This document shows positions 54,807 to 63,521 of a stretch of 64,000 nt of DNA, piece after piece. This DNA comes from a bacterium. GTDB taxonomy: Bacteria > Zhuqueibacterota > Zhuqueibacteria > Zhuqueibacterales > Zhuqueibacteraceae. The notes beneath the pieces were generated by a model. It was not told the origin of the DNA. It saw only the letters and a list, made by a program, of their open reading frames with translations, and did no database searches. How positions within the stretch are numbered: position 1 is the first letter of the stretch; every line of letters starts with the position of its first letter. A program made the position numbers and the translations under genes. The stretch is from positions 276,789 through 340,788 of the forward strand of contig JAKLJX010000006.1 of NCBI GenBank assembly GCA_023150945.1. The letters run 5' to 3'.

Positions 54807-54860
54807 AAATTTCCTCTGCCGGTTCATCTTCCCCTCTCGCTTCCAAAGCTAGACTCCCGC

Positions 54861-55910
54861 ATGCGCGCCTTTCTCCGCGTTTGGATCATAAACCTGGCAC
54901 CCGCCTTCAGCGCGTTTGCAGTTGCCACGCTGCTGGCCGCGCTGCTCTTGTTGGTGAGCGGTTATCAGACCGGCCTGGCGTTGCGCGCCCTGCTCGAAGG
55001 CGCGTTCGGCTCCGCTTATGCGCTTTCCGAAACGTTGGTCAAATCCATTCCGCTGTTGTTGACCGGCGCCGCCGTGGCGTTGGCGTTTCGCGCCGGCGTG
55101 TGGAACATTGGCGCGGAAGGCCAGTTCCTGGCCGGCGCCCTGGCTGCGAGCGCGCTGGCAGCGGCATTCTCTGCTTCCGGTTGGATGACCGGCGTCTTGG
55201 GAATCGCGCTGCTTCTGCTCGCGGGTGGCGTGGCCGGCGGCCTGTGGGCCGGCCTGGCAGGCGTGATGAAAAATCGCCGCGGCGTGCCGGAAGTCGTCTC
55301 CACCATTCTACTCAACTTTATTGCCATCGAGCTGGTGCGCTATGCGGTGCATGGCCCGCTCATGGAAACCGCGGGACAGTTTCCCCAGTCGGACGCGCTC
55401 GATGCCTCGCTGCGGCTGGCGCGACTCTTTCCGCCCACGCGCTTGCACGCCGGCATCTGGCTGGCGCCCGTGGTGGCGGTATTGTGCTATCTGCTCATTC
55501 GGCGCACCGTCTTCGGTTTCGAGATGCAGGCAACGGCTGCCAATCCCCGGGCCGCGCGCTTTGCGGCGATTGACACAGCGCGGGTGCAACTTCTCAGTTT
55601 GATGATTTCCGGCGCAGTGGCGGGATTGGCAGGCGTGATCGAACTGGCGGGCGTGACCTATCGCGTGTATGACAATTTCTCGCCCGGTTACGGCTACACC
55701 GCCATTGCCGTCGCGCTCATGGCGCGCCTCAATCCGCTGGCGGTGATTTTCTCGGCGCTGCTGTTCGGTGCGCTGGAAAACGGCGCCGCGGCGATGCAAC
55801 GCCAGGCCAATGTTTCCGCGGTCATCAGTTATGTGATTCAGGGATTAGTGGTGCTCACCATGGCGGTGGCTGGCGGCGTGAGTCTCAAAGGCAATGCGGC
55901 AAAGACGTGA
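54861..55910 (+). CDS. ABC importer permease 1 (nucleoside type)
   Basis: 349 residues, about 8-10 hydrophobic segments, of the branched-chain/nucleoside BPD_transp_2 family. Markers: GSAYALSETLVKSIPLLLTGAAVALAFRAGVWNIGAEGQFLAGAL, MKNRRGVPEVVSTILLNFIA, and GAVAGLAGVIELAGVTYR. It pairs with the 56073 permease and the 52426 ATPase (YufP/NupP-like). Confidence 0.92.
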   Translation: MRAFLRVWIINLAPAFSAFAVATLLAALLLLVSGYQTGLALRALLEGAFGSAYALSETLVKSIPLLLTGAAVALAFRAGVWNIGAEGQFLAGALAASALAAAFSASGWMTGVLGIALLLLAGGVAGGLWAGLAGVMKNRRGVPEVVSTILLNFIAIELVRYAVHGPLMETAGQFPQSDALDASLRLARLFPPTRLHAGIWLAPVVAVLCYLLIRRTVFGFEMQATAANPRAARFAAIDTARVQLLSLMISGAVAGLAGVIELAGVTYRVYDNFSPGYGYTAIAVALMARLNPLAVIFSALLFGALENGAAAMQRQANVSAVISYVIQGLVVLTMAVAGGVSLKGNAAKT

Positions 55911-56072
55911 GCAAAGCGGCTCGCGCAGCGCTGCCGGAGTCATTGCAATTCCGGCCCCGGAGGCCGCTGTCGAAGCCGGCTTGAGGAGGCGCCAGCGATT
56001 CTCAACAACAAATCCGGTGCTTCCGGCTAACCCAGTCAAGCCTGAGAATTTCATCAGTCGTGACGTGACGGC

Positions 56073-56996
56073 ATGATCCTCAATTTCATCGAAAATCTGC
56101 TGGCCTCGGGCGTGAAGCTGGCGGCGCCGCTCTGGCTGACGGCCACCGGAGAAACGTATGCCGAGCGCGCGGGTGTGATCAATATCGGCCTGGAAGGCAT
56201 GATGCTGGCCGGCGCGTTTGCCGGCATGGTGGTGAGCTACTTCAGCGCCAGCCCGTGGCTCGGCTTGCTCGCCGGCATGCTGGCCGCCATGTTGCTCGCC
56301 GCGGTTCTTGCCGTGTTGACCGTTTACTTTCAGGCCGATCAAATCATCACCGGCGCTGCGCTCAACCTCGTGGCGCTCGGTCTTACCGGCTTTCTGTTTC
56401 GCCACATCTTCGGCGTGACCGGCGCCGCGCTCACGGCCACCTCGTTTCCCACACTCGAGCTTCCCGGTTTCGCCGGCATTCCGATCTTGGGCAGTTTGGT
56501 GTCACGACAACCGGTGTTGCTGTATGTCGCTTGCGGCGTCGTTCCGCTGGCCGCCTTCGTGCTCAACCGCACGCACTTGGGATTGGCGATTCGCGCCTGT
56601 GGTGAGCAGCCGGCCGCCGCGGACACTGCCGGCTGCAATGTGTTCCGTCTGCGTTTTGGCTGCGTGCTGTTCGGCGGCATGCTGGCCGGCGCGGCCGGCG
56701 CCTATCTCACGCTGGCGCATGCCAACACGTTCGTGGAAGGCATCACGGCCGGCCGCGGCTTCATCGCGCTCGCCCTCGTTATTTTCGGACGCTGGCAACC
56801 GCTGGGCGTGTTTTTCGCTTCGTTGTTTTTTGGCTGTGCCAATGCCCTGCAGTTTCAATTTCAAGCACGCGGCTATGACCTGCCCTATCAGTTCTTCCTC
56901 ATGCTGCCCTACCTGCTCACCCTGCTGGTGCTGGTGTTTTCGACGCGCGGCCGCCAGGCGCCCGCGGCATTGGGCAAAGCTTATCGCCGCAGTTGA
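56073..56996 (+). CDS. ABC importer permease 2 (nucleoside type)
   Basis: 307 residues. APLWLTATGETYAERAGVINIGLEGMMLAGAF is the family signature near the N-terminus, and GRGFIALALVIFGRWQPLGVFFASLFFGCANALQ near the C-terminus. YufQ/NupQ-like partner of the preceding permease. 162 bases separate the two, without a recognisable gene. Confidence 0.93.
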   Translation: MILNFIENLLASGVKLAAPLWLTATGETYAERAGVINIGLEGMMLAGAFAGMVVSYFSASPWLGLLAGMLAAMLLAAVLAVLTVYFQADQIITGAALNLVALGLTGFLFRHIFGVTGAALTATSFPTLELPGFAGIPILGSLVSRQPVLLYVACGVVPLAAFVLNRTHLGLAIRACGEQPAAADTAGCNVFRLRFGCVLFGGMLAGAAGAYLTLAHANTFVEGITAGRGFIALALVIFGRWQPLGVFFASLFFGCANALQFQFQARGYDLPYQFFLMLPYLLTLLVLVFSTRGRQAPAALGKAYRRS

Positions 56997-57121
56997 GCGC
57001 GCCGGCGCCGGCGGGCGGCCAGTGTTGCGCGCCGCAGCGTCTTCCCCGTGCTTGACTTTCGAGGCGGATTTGGCTAAGTTGCGGCGTCATTCAAACCGAA
57101 TTTTCCTGCCACGGGCGAACG

Positions 57122-58306
57122 ATGCGCATGCACAACTCTGCAAAAATTCTGCTCATGTTGTGGCTTTGGCTGTTGCCGGCGGCGACAGCATTCGCGCAAG
57201 GCGGGCGCCCGGCCTGGCTGGTGGGAGAATGGAAAAACACCGGCCTCAACGAAAGCCAGGCGTTCATCTTTGAGAGTGACGGCACGTTCAAATCCCGCCA
57301 TGTCATCAGCGGCTTCGCGATGTCGGATTCCGGGCAATGGCGTTACCGCGACAATCGCCTGCATCTTGTGCTGGCGGATGATTCGCTGGCCTATCAACTC
57401 GTGCTCGCCGCCGATTCCCTGCGCTTTACGCTCTCCGCCGGCGATCTGGAAAAACCCAAACGATTCCGCAAGCAAACCGCGCCCGCCGCGCTCAGTACGA
57501 CCCAGATCGCAAAAAACAGCTTGTTTGGCCGTTGGATTCACGAAGCGGCATTCCTGCGCGCGATTTTGACTTTCTATCCCGACAGCAACTACGTCTTTGA
57601 AGTGAGAGCCGGCCGCACCACGACCCGCAAACAGGGCGAGTACGAAGTGGCTGGTTCGCAACTCACGCTGCGCGTGCGCAATCAAAAGCCGCTGCTCTAC
57701 ACCATCGTGATGACCGGCAACCGGCTGCTGCTCACCGGCGGCGAATTCGAGGCCGCTACGACGTTCATTCGCCAGCTCGGCTCGGAGCAGCGCGTGGCGG
57801 CCGAGCGGCGTCGCGCGCTGGCGCTCAAGGCGCAAGAAGATGACCGCTGGCGCAAGCGTTTTCCGGCTTCGACGCTGGTGAAACCGATTCCCGCCATCTC
57901 TTCCAGTGACAGCTTGAAAGATCCGCTGCCCACCAACATCTTCATCACGCCGGTTGTCTTCCTCGATCCGCAAATCTACCTCTGGACCTCGACGTATCAC
58001 TACCGCCCGCGCAATCGCTTCGGCGGCGCCGAGCTGCGCGACCGCATGCGCTGGATTTTCTTCGCGAACGGCCGCGTTTATCTGGATTCCCACACCTATG
58101 ACCGCAACACGCTCACCGTGAAAGTGCGGCGTGCCTGGGGCCGTTATCATCTCGAAGCCGAGGACAAGCTGTGGTTCGAAAGCGACGACGGCGAGCGCTA
58201 TCAACTGCGCCTCGAAGACGGCCGCCGCACGCTGGTGTTCAACGAGCGCTATCATGACAACGTGGAATGGCGCAAGGCAAAAGAGGCCAGTGGGCAGGAG
58301 AATTGA
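57122..58306 (+). CDS. Secreted hypothetical protein with lipocalin-like repeats
   Basis: 394 residues with a signal peptide (SAKILLMLWLWLLPAATAFA). Repeated beta modules follow (LVGEWKNTGLNESQAFIFESDGTFKSR and LFGRWIHEAAFLRAILTFYPDSNYVFEVRAG), resembling lipocalin-like domains. A charged linker (about 225-255) leads to a third beta domain (DRMRWIFFANGRVYLDSHTYDR). Function unknown; probably periplasmic or surface. Confidence 0.75.
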   Translation: MRMHNSAKILLMLWLWLLPAATAFAQGGRPAWLVGEWKNTGLNESQAFIFESDGTFKSRHVISGFAMSDSGQWRYRDNRLHLVLADDSLAYQLVLAADSLRFTLSAGDLEKPKRFRKQTAPAALSTTQIAKNSLFGRWIHEAAFLRAILTFYPDSNYVFEVRAGRTTTRKQGEYEVAGSQLTLRVRNQKPLLYTIVMTGNRLLLTGGEFEAATTFIRQLGSEQRVAAERRRALALKAQEDDRWRKRFPASTLVKPIPAISSSDSLKDPLPTNIFITPVVFLDPQIYLWTSTYHYRPRNRFGGAELRDRMRWIFFANGRVYLDSHTYDRNTLTVKVRRAWGRYHLEAEDKLWFESDDGERYQLRLEDGRRTLVFNERYHDNVEWRKAKEASGQEN

Positions 58307-58381
58307 GGCAGGAACTCGCGTGGCGCGCCGGACTTTCTTGGCTTATTGATGCCTTCAAAGGAAATTACCAGCGGATGAAGT

Positions 58382-58419
58382 CAACCCAACGAAGGGAAGG
58401 CGTTTTCTCAGTTGGGTTG
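58382..58419. terminator. Possible bidirectional terminator
   Basis: CAACCCAAC (58382-58390) and GTTGGGTTG (58411-58419) form a 9-bp stem with a 20-base loop in the gap between convergent genes (57122 plus, hisIE minus), followed by TTTCTG on the plus strand. Modest. Confidence 0.45.
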
Positions 58420-58562
58420 TTTCTGTCAGGGGAAAGATTTTTTTCTCTTGTGGCAGAAGTCTTTCAGAATTTTGTTCGATGTCTGAACTTGCAATGCGCC
58501 TGGCGCGCCAATCACGATTTGCGCGTCTCGCTGCGGCGGCAGCACGGCCGCACGCGCCGTGA

Positions 58563-59183
58563 TCAGCCGCGCCGCTCCGCCAGCTTCTGGGCGATCTGCT
58601 GCAGGGGAACTTGACGCGCGGCGAGCAGAACCAGCAAGTGATAAAGCAGATCCGCCGTTTCCGCCGCCAGGCTGGCGTCGGATTCATGCACGCCCGCAAT
58701 CGCGACTTCCACCGCTTCCTCCCCCACTTTTTGCGCGATCTTCTTGACGCCTTTGCGAAACAGCGCAGCGGTGTATGAGCCTTCCGGCAGCGCGCGCTGG
58801 CGTTGTTGAATCACCTCCTGCAATTCCGCGAGAATTTGCGGCAAGGGCGGCGCAGTGTTTTTTTCTTCATCCAGCCAACGATGAAAGCAGGTGCGCTCGC
58901 CGGTGTGGCAGGCCGGGCCGGCGGGCAGCACTTGCACCAGCAGCGCATCAGCGTCGCAGTCGAATTTCATCGACACGATGCGCTGCACATGGCCCGAGGT
59001 GGCGCCCTTGTGCCACAATTGCTGCCGGCTGCGGCTGAAGAACCAGGTTTCCCCGGTCTCCCGGCACTTTTGCAGGCTCTCGCGATTCATATAGGCGAGC
59101 GTCAACACCTCGCCGGTTGCGGCGTGCTGCACGATGGCGGGAAGGAGGCCGTGCTGATCGAATTGCAGTAGGTCGAGGTTCAT
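58563..59183 (-). CDS. hisIE: Bifunctional phosphoribosyl-AMP cyclohydrolase/phosphoribosyl-ATP pyrophosphatase
   Basis: 206 residues. The N-terminal HisI half shows [30 protein letters not shown], and zinc ligands CDADA and CHTGERTCF. The C-terminal HisE half has [30 protein letters not shown]. It catalyses steps 2 and 3 of histidine synthesis. Last gene of the minus-strand his operon, 189 bases after hisF. Confidence 0.96.
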   Translation of the reverse strand: MNLDLLQFDQHGLLPAIVQHAATGEVLTLAYMNRESLQKCRETGETWFFSRSRQQLWHKGATSGHVQRIVSMKFDCDADALLVQVLPAGPACHTGERTCFHRWLDEEKNTAPPLPQILAELQEVIQQRQRALPEGSYTAALFRKGVKKIAQKVGEEAVEVAIAGVHESDASLAAETADLLYHLLVLLAARQVPLQQIAQKLAERRG

Positions 59184-59371
59184 TGATGGAAAGCACCGAA
59201 TCTCAGAGAATAAACGTCAAACCATGCCAATTGACAAGTGATCGCAACCACGGCGCTGCGGCTGCAGTGTGCTTGGCGACCACGCCATTCCTGCCTGGGG
59301 GAATTCCTCCACCGTTGCAGTCAGCCCGGCACTCTGGTTCTGGCCCGCTTGCGTGTTAATGCACGAGGGTT

Positions 59372-60136
59372 TTATTGAACGGCAGGACGAACGTTGATCC
59401 CCTGCTGCCGGAGAAACGCCTTCGTCTCCCGAATGCTCAACTCGCGGTAGTGAAACAGGGAAGCGGCGAGCACGGCATCTGCTCCGCCGAGCGTAAAAGC
59501 ATCGCGAAAGTGTTCCATGAAACCTGCGCCGCCCGAGGCAATCACCGGAATCTTCACGCTGTCCGCCACGGCGCGCAGCAACTCGAGATCATAGCCCTGG
59601 CGCGTGCCGTCACGATCCATGCTGGTCAGCAAAATCTCGCCGGCGCCGAGCTCTTCGCCCTGTTTCGCCCAGGCCAGCGCATCGAGGCCGGTGGCAATGC
59701 GGCCGCCGTTGATGTAGACTTCCCAACCGCGGTCTTTGCGCTTTGCATCGATGGCCAGCACCATGCACTGGCTGCCGAACACCGCCGCGCCGGCCCGAAT
59801 CAAGTCGGGATTTCTCACCGCGGCGCTGTTTACCGAGACTTTGTCCGCGCCGGCGCGCAGAATGTCGCGCACATCCTCCGCGGTGCGAAGGCCGCCGCCG
59901 ACGGTGAATGGAATGAACACCCGGCTGGCAACCTCGCGCACCATGGCGAGCACGATTTGACGCTTGTCGTGCGAGGCCGTGATGTCGAGAAACACCAATT
60001 CATCCGCGCCCTCGGCATCGTAGAAGTGCGCCTGTTCCACCGGATCGCCGGCGTCCGTGAGATTGACGAAATTGACGCCCTTGACCACGCGGCCATCTTT
60101 CACATCGAGGCAGGGAATGAGGCGTTTGGCGAGCAT
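59372..60136 (-). CDS. hisF: Imidazole glycerol phosphate synthase cyclase subunit
   Basis: 254 residues. [22 protein letters not shown], the catalytic Asp in VLAIDAKRK, and [17 protein letters not shown] mark the (beta/alpha)8 barrel. With HisH it makes imidazole glycerol phosphate and AICAR. Its first 103 bases including a few 5' bases (60039-60141) are duplicated at 60985-61087, on the other side of a toxin-antitoxin module. Intact. Confidence 0.97.
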   Translation of the reverse strand: MLAKRLIPCLDVKDGRVVKGVNFVNLTDAGDPVEQAHFYDAEGADELVFLDITASHDKRQIVLAMVREVASRVFIPFTVGGGLRTAEDVRDILRAGADKVSVNSAAVRNPDLIRAGAAVFGSQCMVLAIDAKRKDRGWEVYINGGRIATGLDALAWAKQGEELGAGEILLTSMDRDGTRQGYDLELLRAVADSVKIPVIASGGAGFMEHFRDAFTLGGADAVLAASLFHYRELSIRETKAFLRQQGINVRPAVQ

Positions 60137-60163
60137 GAGTCAACTGGGACAAGAAGACTGAAT

Positions 60164-60430
60164 CTATTCGTGCTGGGCTTGCTGAATTTCTGCGAGTGTC
60201 GGCTCGCTGCCCGGCTTGGCGTTTTCGAGAAATTGGCCAAAAGCGGCAAGGAGTTGTTCCGGGTTTTTGCCGTGCAGGCGTGTTTCCATCCATGCCATTG
60301 TCTCTTCCTGCACCACGGCGGTCTGCAGCCAGTATTTTACCAATTCATTTAGAGACATGTTCTTCTTCTTGGCAAGCAGAATCGCCTTGGCTTTCAGATC
60401 ATCTGGCAGCCGGATTGACAAAGTACTCAT
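60164..60430 (-). CDS. Ribbon-helix-helix antitoxin
   Basis: 88 residues. STLSIRLPDDLKAKAILLAKKKNMSLNELVKYWL is a CopG/RHH DNA-binding domain, followed by a helical tail that would bind the toxin. Encoded 14 bases after the PIN toxin, so toxin-first order. SD AAGGAAG. Located directly before hisF. Confidence 0.85.
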   Translation of the reverse strand: MSTLSIRLPDDLKAKAILLAKKKNMSLNELVKYWLQTAVVQEETMAWMETRLHGKNPEQLLAAFGQFLENAKPGSEPTLAEIQQAQHE

Positions 60431-60444
60431 GGGATCTTCCTTGT

Positions 60445-60894
60445 TTAGAGGTAGAGGTCACCAAACTGTTGCGGCGTCGATATCACCAATTCGGGGAATT
60501 GCAGCTCACTGCTGCTGAAATCCCGAATGTTCTTGGTTACAATCAACGCGCCGCTGGCCACGGCGGTTTCCAGTACGAAGTTATCGCTCTCATCCCGCAG
60601 ATTTGGACGCCACAAATAGTGTACCTCGGATTCGCGTGCGATGACGACCAAGGCATTCAGGATCATTTGAACTTCGTCGCTCGTGGCGTCGATTAATTTG
60701 AGAACACGATTGCGCGTCAGAACCGCCTCATATTCCAGAAAGAGCTTCTGGGTTAATGCCAAAGGGACTCTGCCCGTCTGGATATTTTTCAATATCCTGT
60801 AGCTCGGAGAATGCTCGCGCCGGCATAATCCTGCAACCAAAACGTTGGTATCGAGCACGATGATGGGTGTCTTTTCCGCGGCAGCGGTGTTCAT
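60445..60894 (-). CDS. PIN-domain toxin (COG1569 type)
   Basis: 149 residues. IIVLDTNVLVAGLCRR carries the first acidic residue, FLEYEAVLTRNRVL the Glu, and LRDESDNFVLETAVASGALIVTKNIRDF the Asp cluster of the PIN ribonuclease site. ATG at 60894 with AAGGA just upstream. Pairs with the RHH antitoxin. Confidence 0.86.
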   Translation of the reverse strand: MNTAAAEKTPIIVLDTNVLVAGLCRREHSPSYRILKNIQTGRVPLALTQKLFLEYEAVLTRNRVLKLIDATSDEVQMILNALVVIARESEVHYLWRPNLRDESDNFVLETAVASGALIVTKNIRDFSSSELQFPELVISTPQQFGDLYL

Positions 60895-60959
60895 CTGTCC
60901 TTCCATCTTTCCTGCAATTCAACGCGGCAAAGCTTTGCTCAGAATGTCGAGAATAATGA

Positions 60960-61082
60960 TCAAATGCAATCCCCAGTTTGCCTTACCGGATCGCCGGCGT
61001 CCGTAAGATTCACGAAATTGACGCCCTTGACCACGCGGCCATCTTTCACATCGAGGCAGGGAATGAGGCGTTTGGCGAGCAT
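60960..61082 (-). pseudogene. hisF': Duplicated hisF 5' fragment
   Basis: The frame [20 protein letters not shown] continues to [11 protein letters not shown] and then diverges to RQTGDCI and a stop (40 codons). The duplicated block is 103 bases (60985-61087 versus 60039-60141) with 2 mismatches, both synonymous in the hisF frame (V and L codons). It sits just after hisA, where hisF would start if the toxin-antitoxin module were absent. Confidence 0.95.
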
Positions 61083-61128
61083 GAGTCTCTCTCGAGTTTG
61101 ACCGCCCGGGCGCTTTCACAAGAACCGT

Positions 61129-61860
61129 TCAAGGCACGGCCATCGTTTGCAGCGCCTGCGCGAGCGTGAATCTGCCTTCATACAACGCCTTGCCCACAAT
61201 CACCCCCGCGACACCGTCCTTTTCCAAGTCACGCAGCGCAACCAAGTCCTCCAGACGCGCAACGCCGCCCGCAGCAATGACACGCAAACCGCTCTGCCGC
61301 GCCAATGCCGCGGTGGCTTCCAGATTCGGGCCTTGCAGCGCGCCGTCGCGCGCAATGTCGGTGTAGACTGCCCAGCGCACGCCCAAGCTATGCATGTGCT
61401 GCGCGAAGGGAATCGCTTCGATTTCGGAAGTATCGGTCCAACCCCGGGTGGCCACGCGGCCGTCGCGGGCATCGATGCCGACGGCAATTGCCTCCGCGCC
61501 GAATTGCGTGAGCGCTTCTTCGACTAATTCCGGCTTGCTCACCGCCGCCGTGCCGATCACCACCCGGCGCGCGCCGGCGTCGAGCATGGCGCCAATCTTG
61601 TGCAGGCTGCGCATGCCGCCGCCGATTTGCACTGGAATCTCGACGGCAGCGATGATCTTGCGAATCATCGCGCGATTGCCGGTGCTGCCCGAGAACGCCG
61701 CATCGAGATCGACGATGTGCAACCACGCCGCGCCCGCGGCAGCGAAGGAGCGCGCGATGGCCACGGGATCATCACCGTAGATTTTCTCGGAGGCCGCTTC
61801 GCCACGCAGCAAGCGCACGCACCGGCCGCCCTTCAGATCAATGGCAGGTAAGATCAGCAT
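61129..61860 (-). CDS. hisA: Phosphoribosylformimino-5-aminoimidazole carboxamide ribotide isomerase
   Basis: 243 residues. MLILPAIDLKGGRCVRLLRGE has the catalytic Asp, IPVQIGGGMRS and VYTDIARDGALQGPN the second Asp region, and IAAGGVARLEDL the late phosphate site. Amadori isomerase of histidine synthesis. ATG at 61860. Confidence 0.97.
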   Translation of the reverse strand: MLILPAIDLKGGRCVRLLRGEAASEKIYGDDPVAIARSFAAAGAAWLHIVDLDAAFSGSTGNRAMIRKIIAAVEIPVQIGGGMRSLHKIGAMLDAGARRVVIGTAAVSKPELVEEALTQFGAEAIAVGIDARDGRVATRGWTDTSEIEAIPFAQHMHSLGVRWAVYTDIARDGALQGPNLEATAALARQSGLRVIAAGGVARLEDLVALRDLEKDGVAGVIVGKALYEGRFTLAQALQTMAVP

Positions 61861-62046
61861 CGACTTCAACAGTATTTGATATCCGTATGATTACGTTCCA
61901 ACCTGGCTGAGCCGTGGCTTGCAAAACCTCGAGCACCGTGAAAACTCTGAGGTCTTTGATGCAATGGCCAAGCCGTTGTAGGAACCTCTTCATTGAAAGG
62001 CTGTAATTTCGAACGGTCACTATTTGTGACCGCAAACGGCGCGGTC

Positions 62047-62652
62047 TCAAAGCGCGACGAAATTTTTCAGCATTTGCAGGCCCACGCGCTGGCTTTTTTC
62101 CGGGTGAAATTGCACGCCGTAGACACTCGCGTGCCAAATCACGGAAGCGAACGTGGTTTCATATTCCGTTTCACCGGCAATGACCGCGCCCTGCGCCGGC
62201 ACGACGACATACGAATTGGCAAAATAGACGAACGCGCCGTCTTCGACATTTTCGAACAGCGGGCAGGCCACGCGCTGCTTGACTTGATTCCAGCCCATGT
62301 GCGGCACTTTGGCGGAAACGCGCAGCCGTCGCACCGCGCCCGGCAAAATATTCAATCCCGCGTGTTGGCCCATTTCCTCGCTTTCGGAAAAGAGAAGCTG
62401 CATGCCCAGGCAAATGCCGAGCAGCGGCGTGCCCGCGGCAATGGCAGCAGGAATGCCCGCTGTCATTCCGCGTTGCGCCAGGCTGGCCATGGCATCGCCG
62501 AACGCGCCCACGCCCGGCAGAATCAGTTTGTCGTAGTGCGCCAAGCGCCCGGCCTCCGCGACCAGCTCTGCCGGCGTTCCCACGGCCTGCAAGGCTTTTT
62601 GGACACTGTGCAGATTGCCCATGCCGTAGTCGATGATGCCAATGGCCGTCAT
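62047..62652 (-). CDS. hisH: Imidazole glycerol phosphate synthase glutamine amidotransferase subunit
   Basis: 201 residues, normal length from ATG 62652 (a second ATG at 62658 is possible). IGIIDYGMGNLHSVQKAL, the nucleophile in LLGICLGMQLLFSESEE, and the Gln-His-Pro-Glu of VQFHPEKS complete the class I triad. Supplies ammonia to HisF. Confidence 0.97.
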   Translation of the reverse strand: MTAIGIIDYGMGNLHSVQKALQAVGTPAELVAEAGRLAHYDKLILPGVGAFGDAMASLAQRGMTAGIPAAIAAGTPLLGICLGMQLLFSESEEMGQHAGLNILPGAVRRLRVSAKVPHMGWNQVKQRVACPLFENVEDGAFVYFANSYVVVPAQGAVIAGETEYETTFASVIWHASVYGVQFHPEKSQRVGLQMLKNFVAL

Positions 62653-62785
62653 GGGCATGCCTGAGGCGCAATCATTCTCGCAGTTGGTTTGTAAGCGCTC
62701 ATCGTTTCCTGTCACCTTGAGATGATGCGGCGAAGTTTCCAGCAGGCGACTTTCTCTCGGCTTCCTGCCGGGCCGCTGCGAACTT

Positions 62786-63376
62786 TCACACCAACACACC
62801 TTTGCTTGAGGGAATTCCGGGTTGGCGCGGGTCAAGGGCCACGGCCTGGCGCAACGCCCGGCCGAGTGATTTGAAGATCACTTCGATTTGGTGATGGGTG
62901 TTGCGGCCGGCGAGCAACGTCACGTGCAGCGTCATTTTCGCGTTGAGCGCGAAAGCGCGGAGAAAATCCTCCACCAGCTCGCTGGGGAAATCGCCCGCCT
63001 GCGCACTGTTGAAACTCGCTTCGAAATGGAGATAGCCACGGCCGCTGGCGTCCACCACCGTGCGCGCCAGCGCCTCATCGAGCGGCACGTAACTCACCGC
63101 GAGGCGGTGCAGGCCCTGGCGATTGCCGAGCGCCTCCAGGAAGGCGGTGCCCAGCGCGATGCCGGTGTCCTCCACCGTGTGATGGGCATCCACCTGCAGA
63201 TCCCCGCGCGCTTTTAAGCGGAGATCAAAGAGGCCGTGCACTGCCAGCAGGGTGAGCATGTGATCGAAGAAGCCGATACCGGTGCTGATGTCGTGCTGGC
63301 CGCTGCCCTCGAGCTGCAGCGCAACAGAGATTTCCGTTTCCGCGGTGGTGCGGGTGAGTGAAGCGTGTCGGTTCAT
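62786..63376 (-). CDS. hisB: Imidazoleglycerol-phosphate dehydratase
   Basis: 196 residues. GIGFFDHMLTLLAVHG, DAHHTVEDTGIALG and NTHHQIEVIFKSLGRAL are the metal-binding histidine motifs. First gene of the his operon here; hisG/hisD are not in the window. Monofunctional form, without the phosphatase domain. Confidence 0.97.
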   Translation of the reverse strand: MNRHASLTRTTAETEISVALQLEGSGQHDISTGIGFFDHMLTLLAVHGLFDLRLKARGDLQVDAHHTVEDTGIALGTAFLEALGNRQGLHRLAVSYVPLDEALARTVVDASGRGYLHFEASFNSAQAGDFPSELVEDFLRAFALNAKMTLHVTLLAGRNTHHQIEVIFKSLGRALRQAVALDPRQPGIPSSKGVLV

Positions 63377-63521
63377 TTCTGATTGCCGTTGACTGAGGTT
63401 GTGAGTGTGCGCCCGCTATCGCGGGCTTTTACGAACACGTTTCTGCGACGGCTGGGCCGTTGCATCAATCTCCTCTGAATTTCTGCGACACTTATTGAGT
63501 TTTGCATAAATAATAGGAATA

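Noticed and set aside
57074..58255. A 393-codon minus-strand open frame
   Set aside because: Antisense to the secreted lipocalin-like protein, which has a signal peptide and repeat structure.
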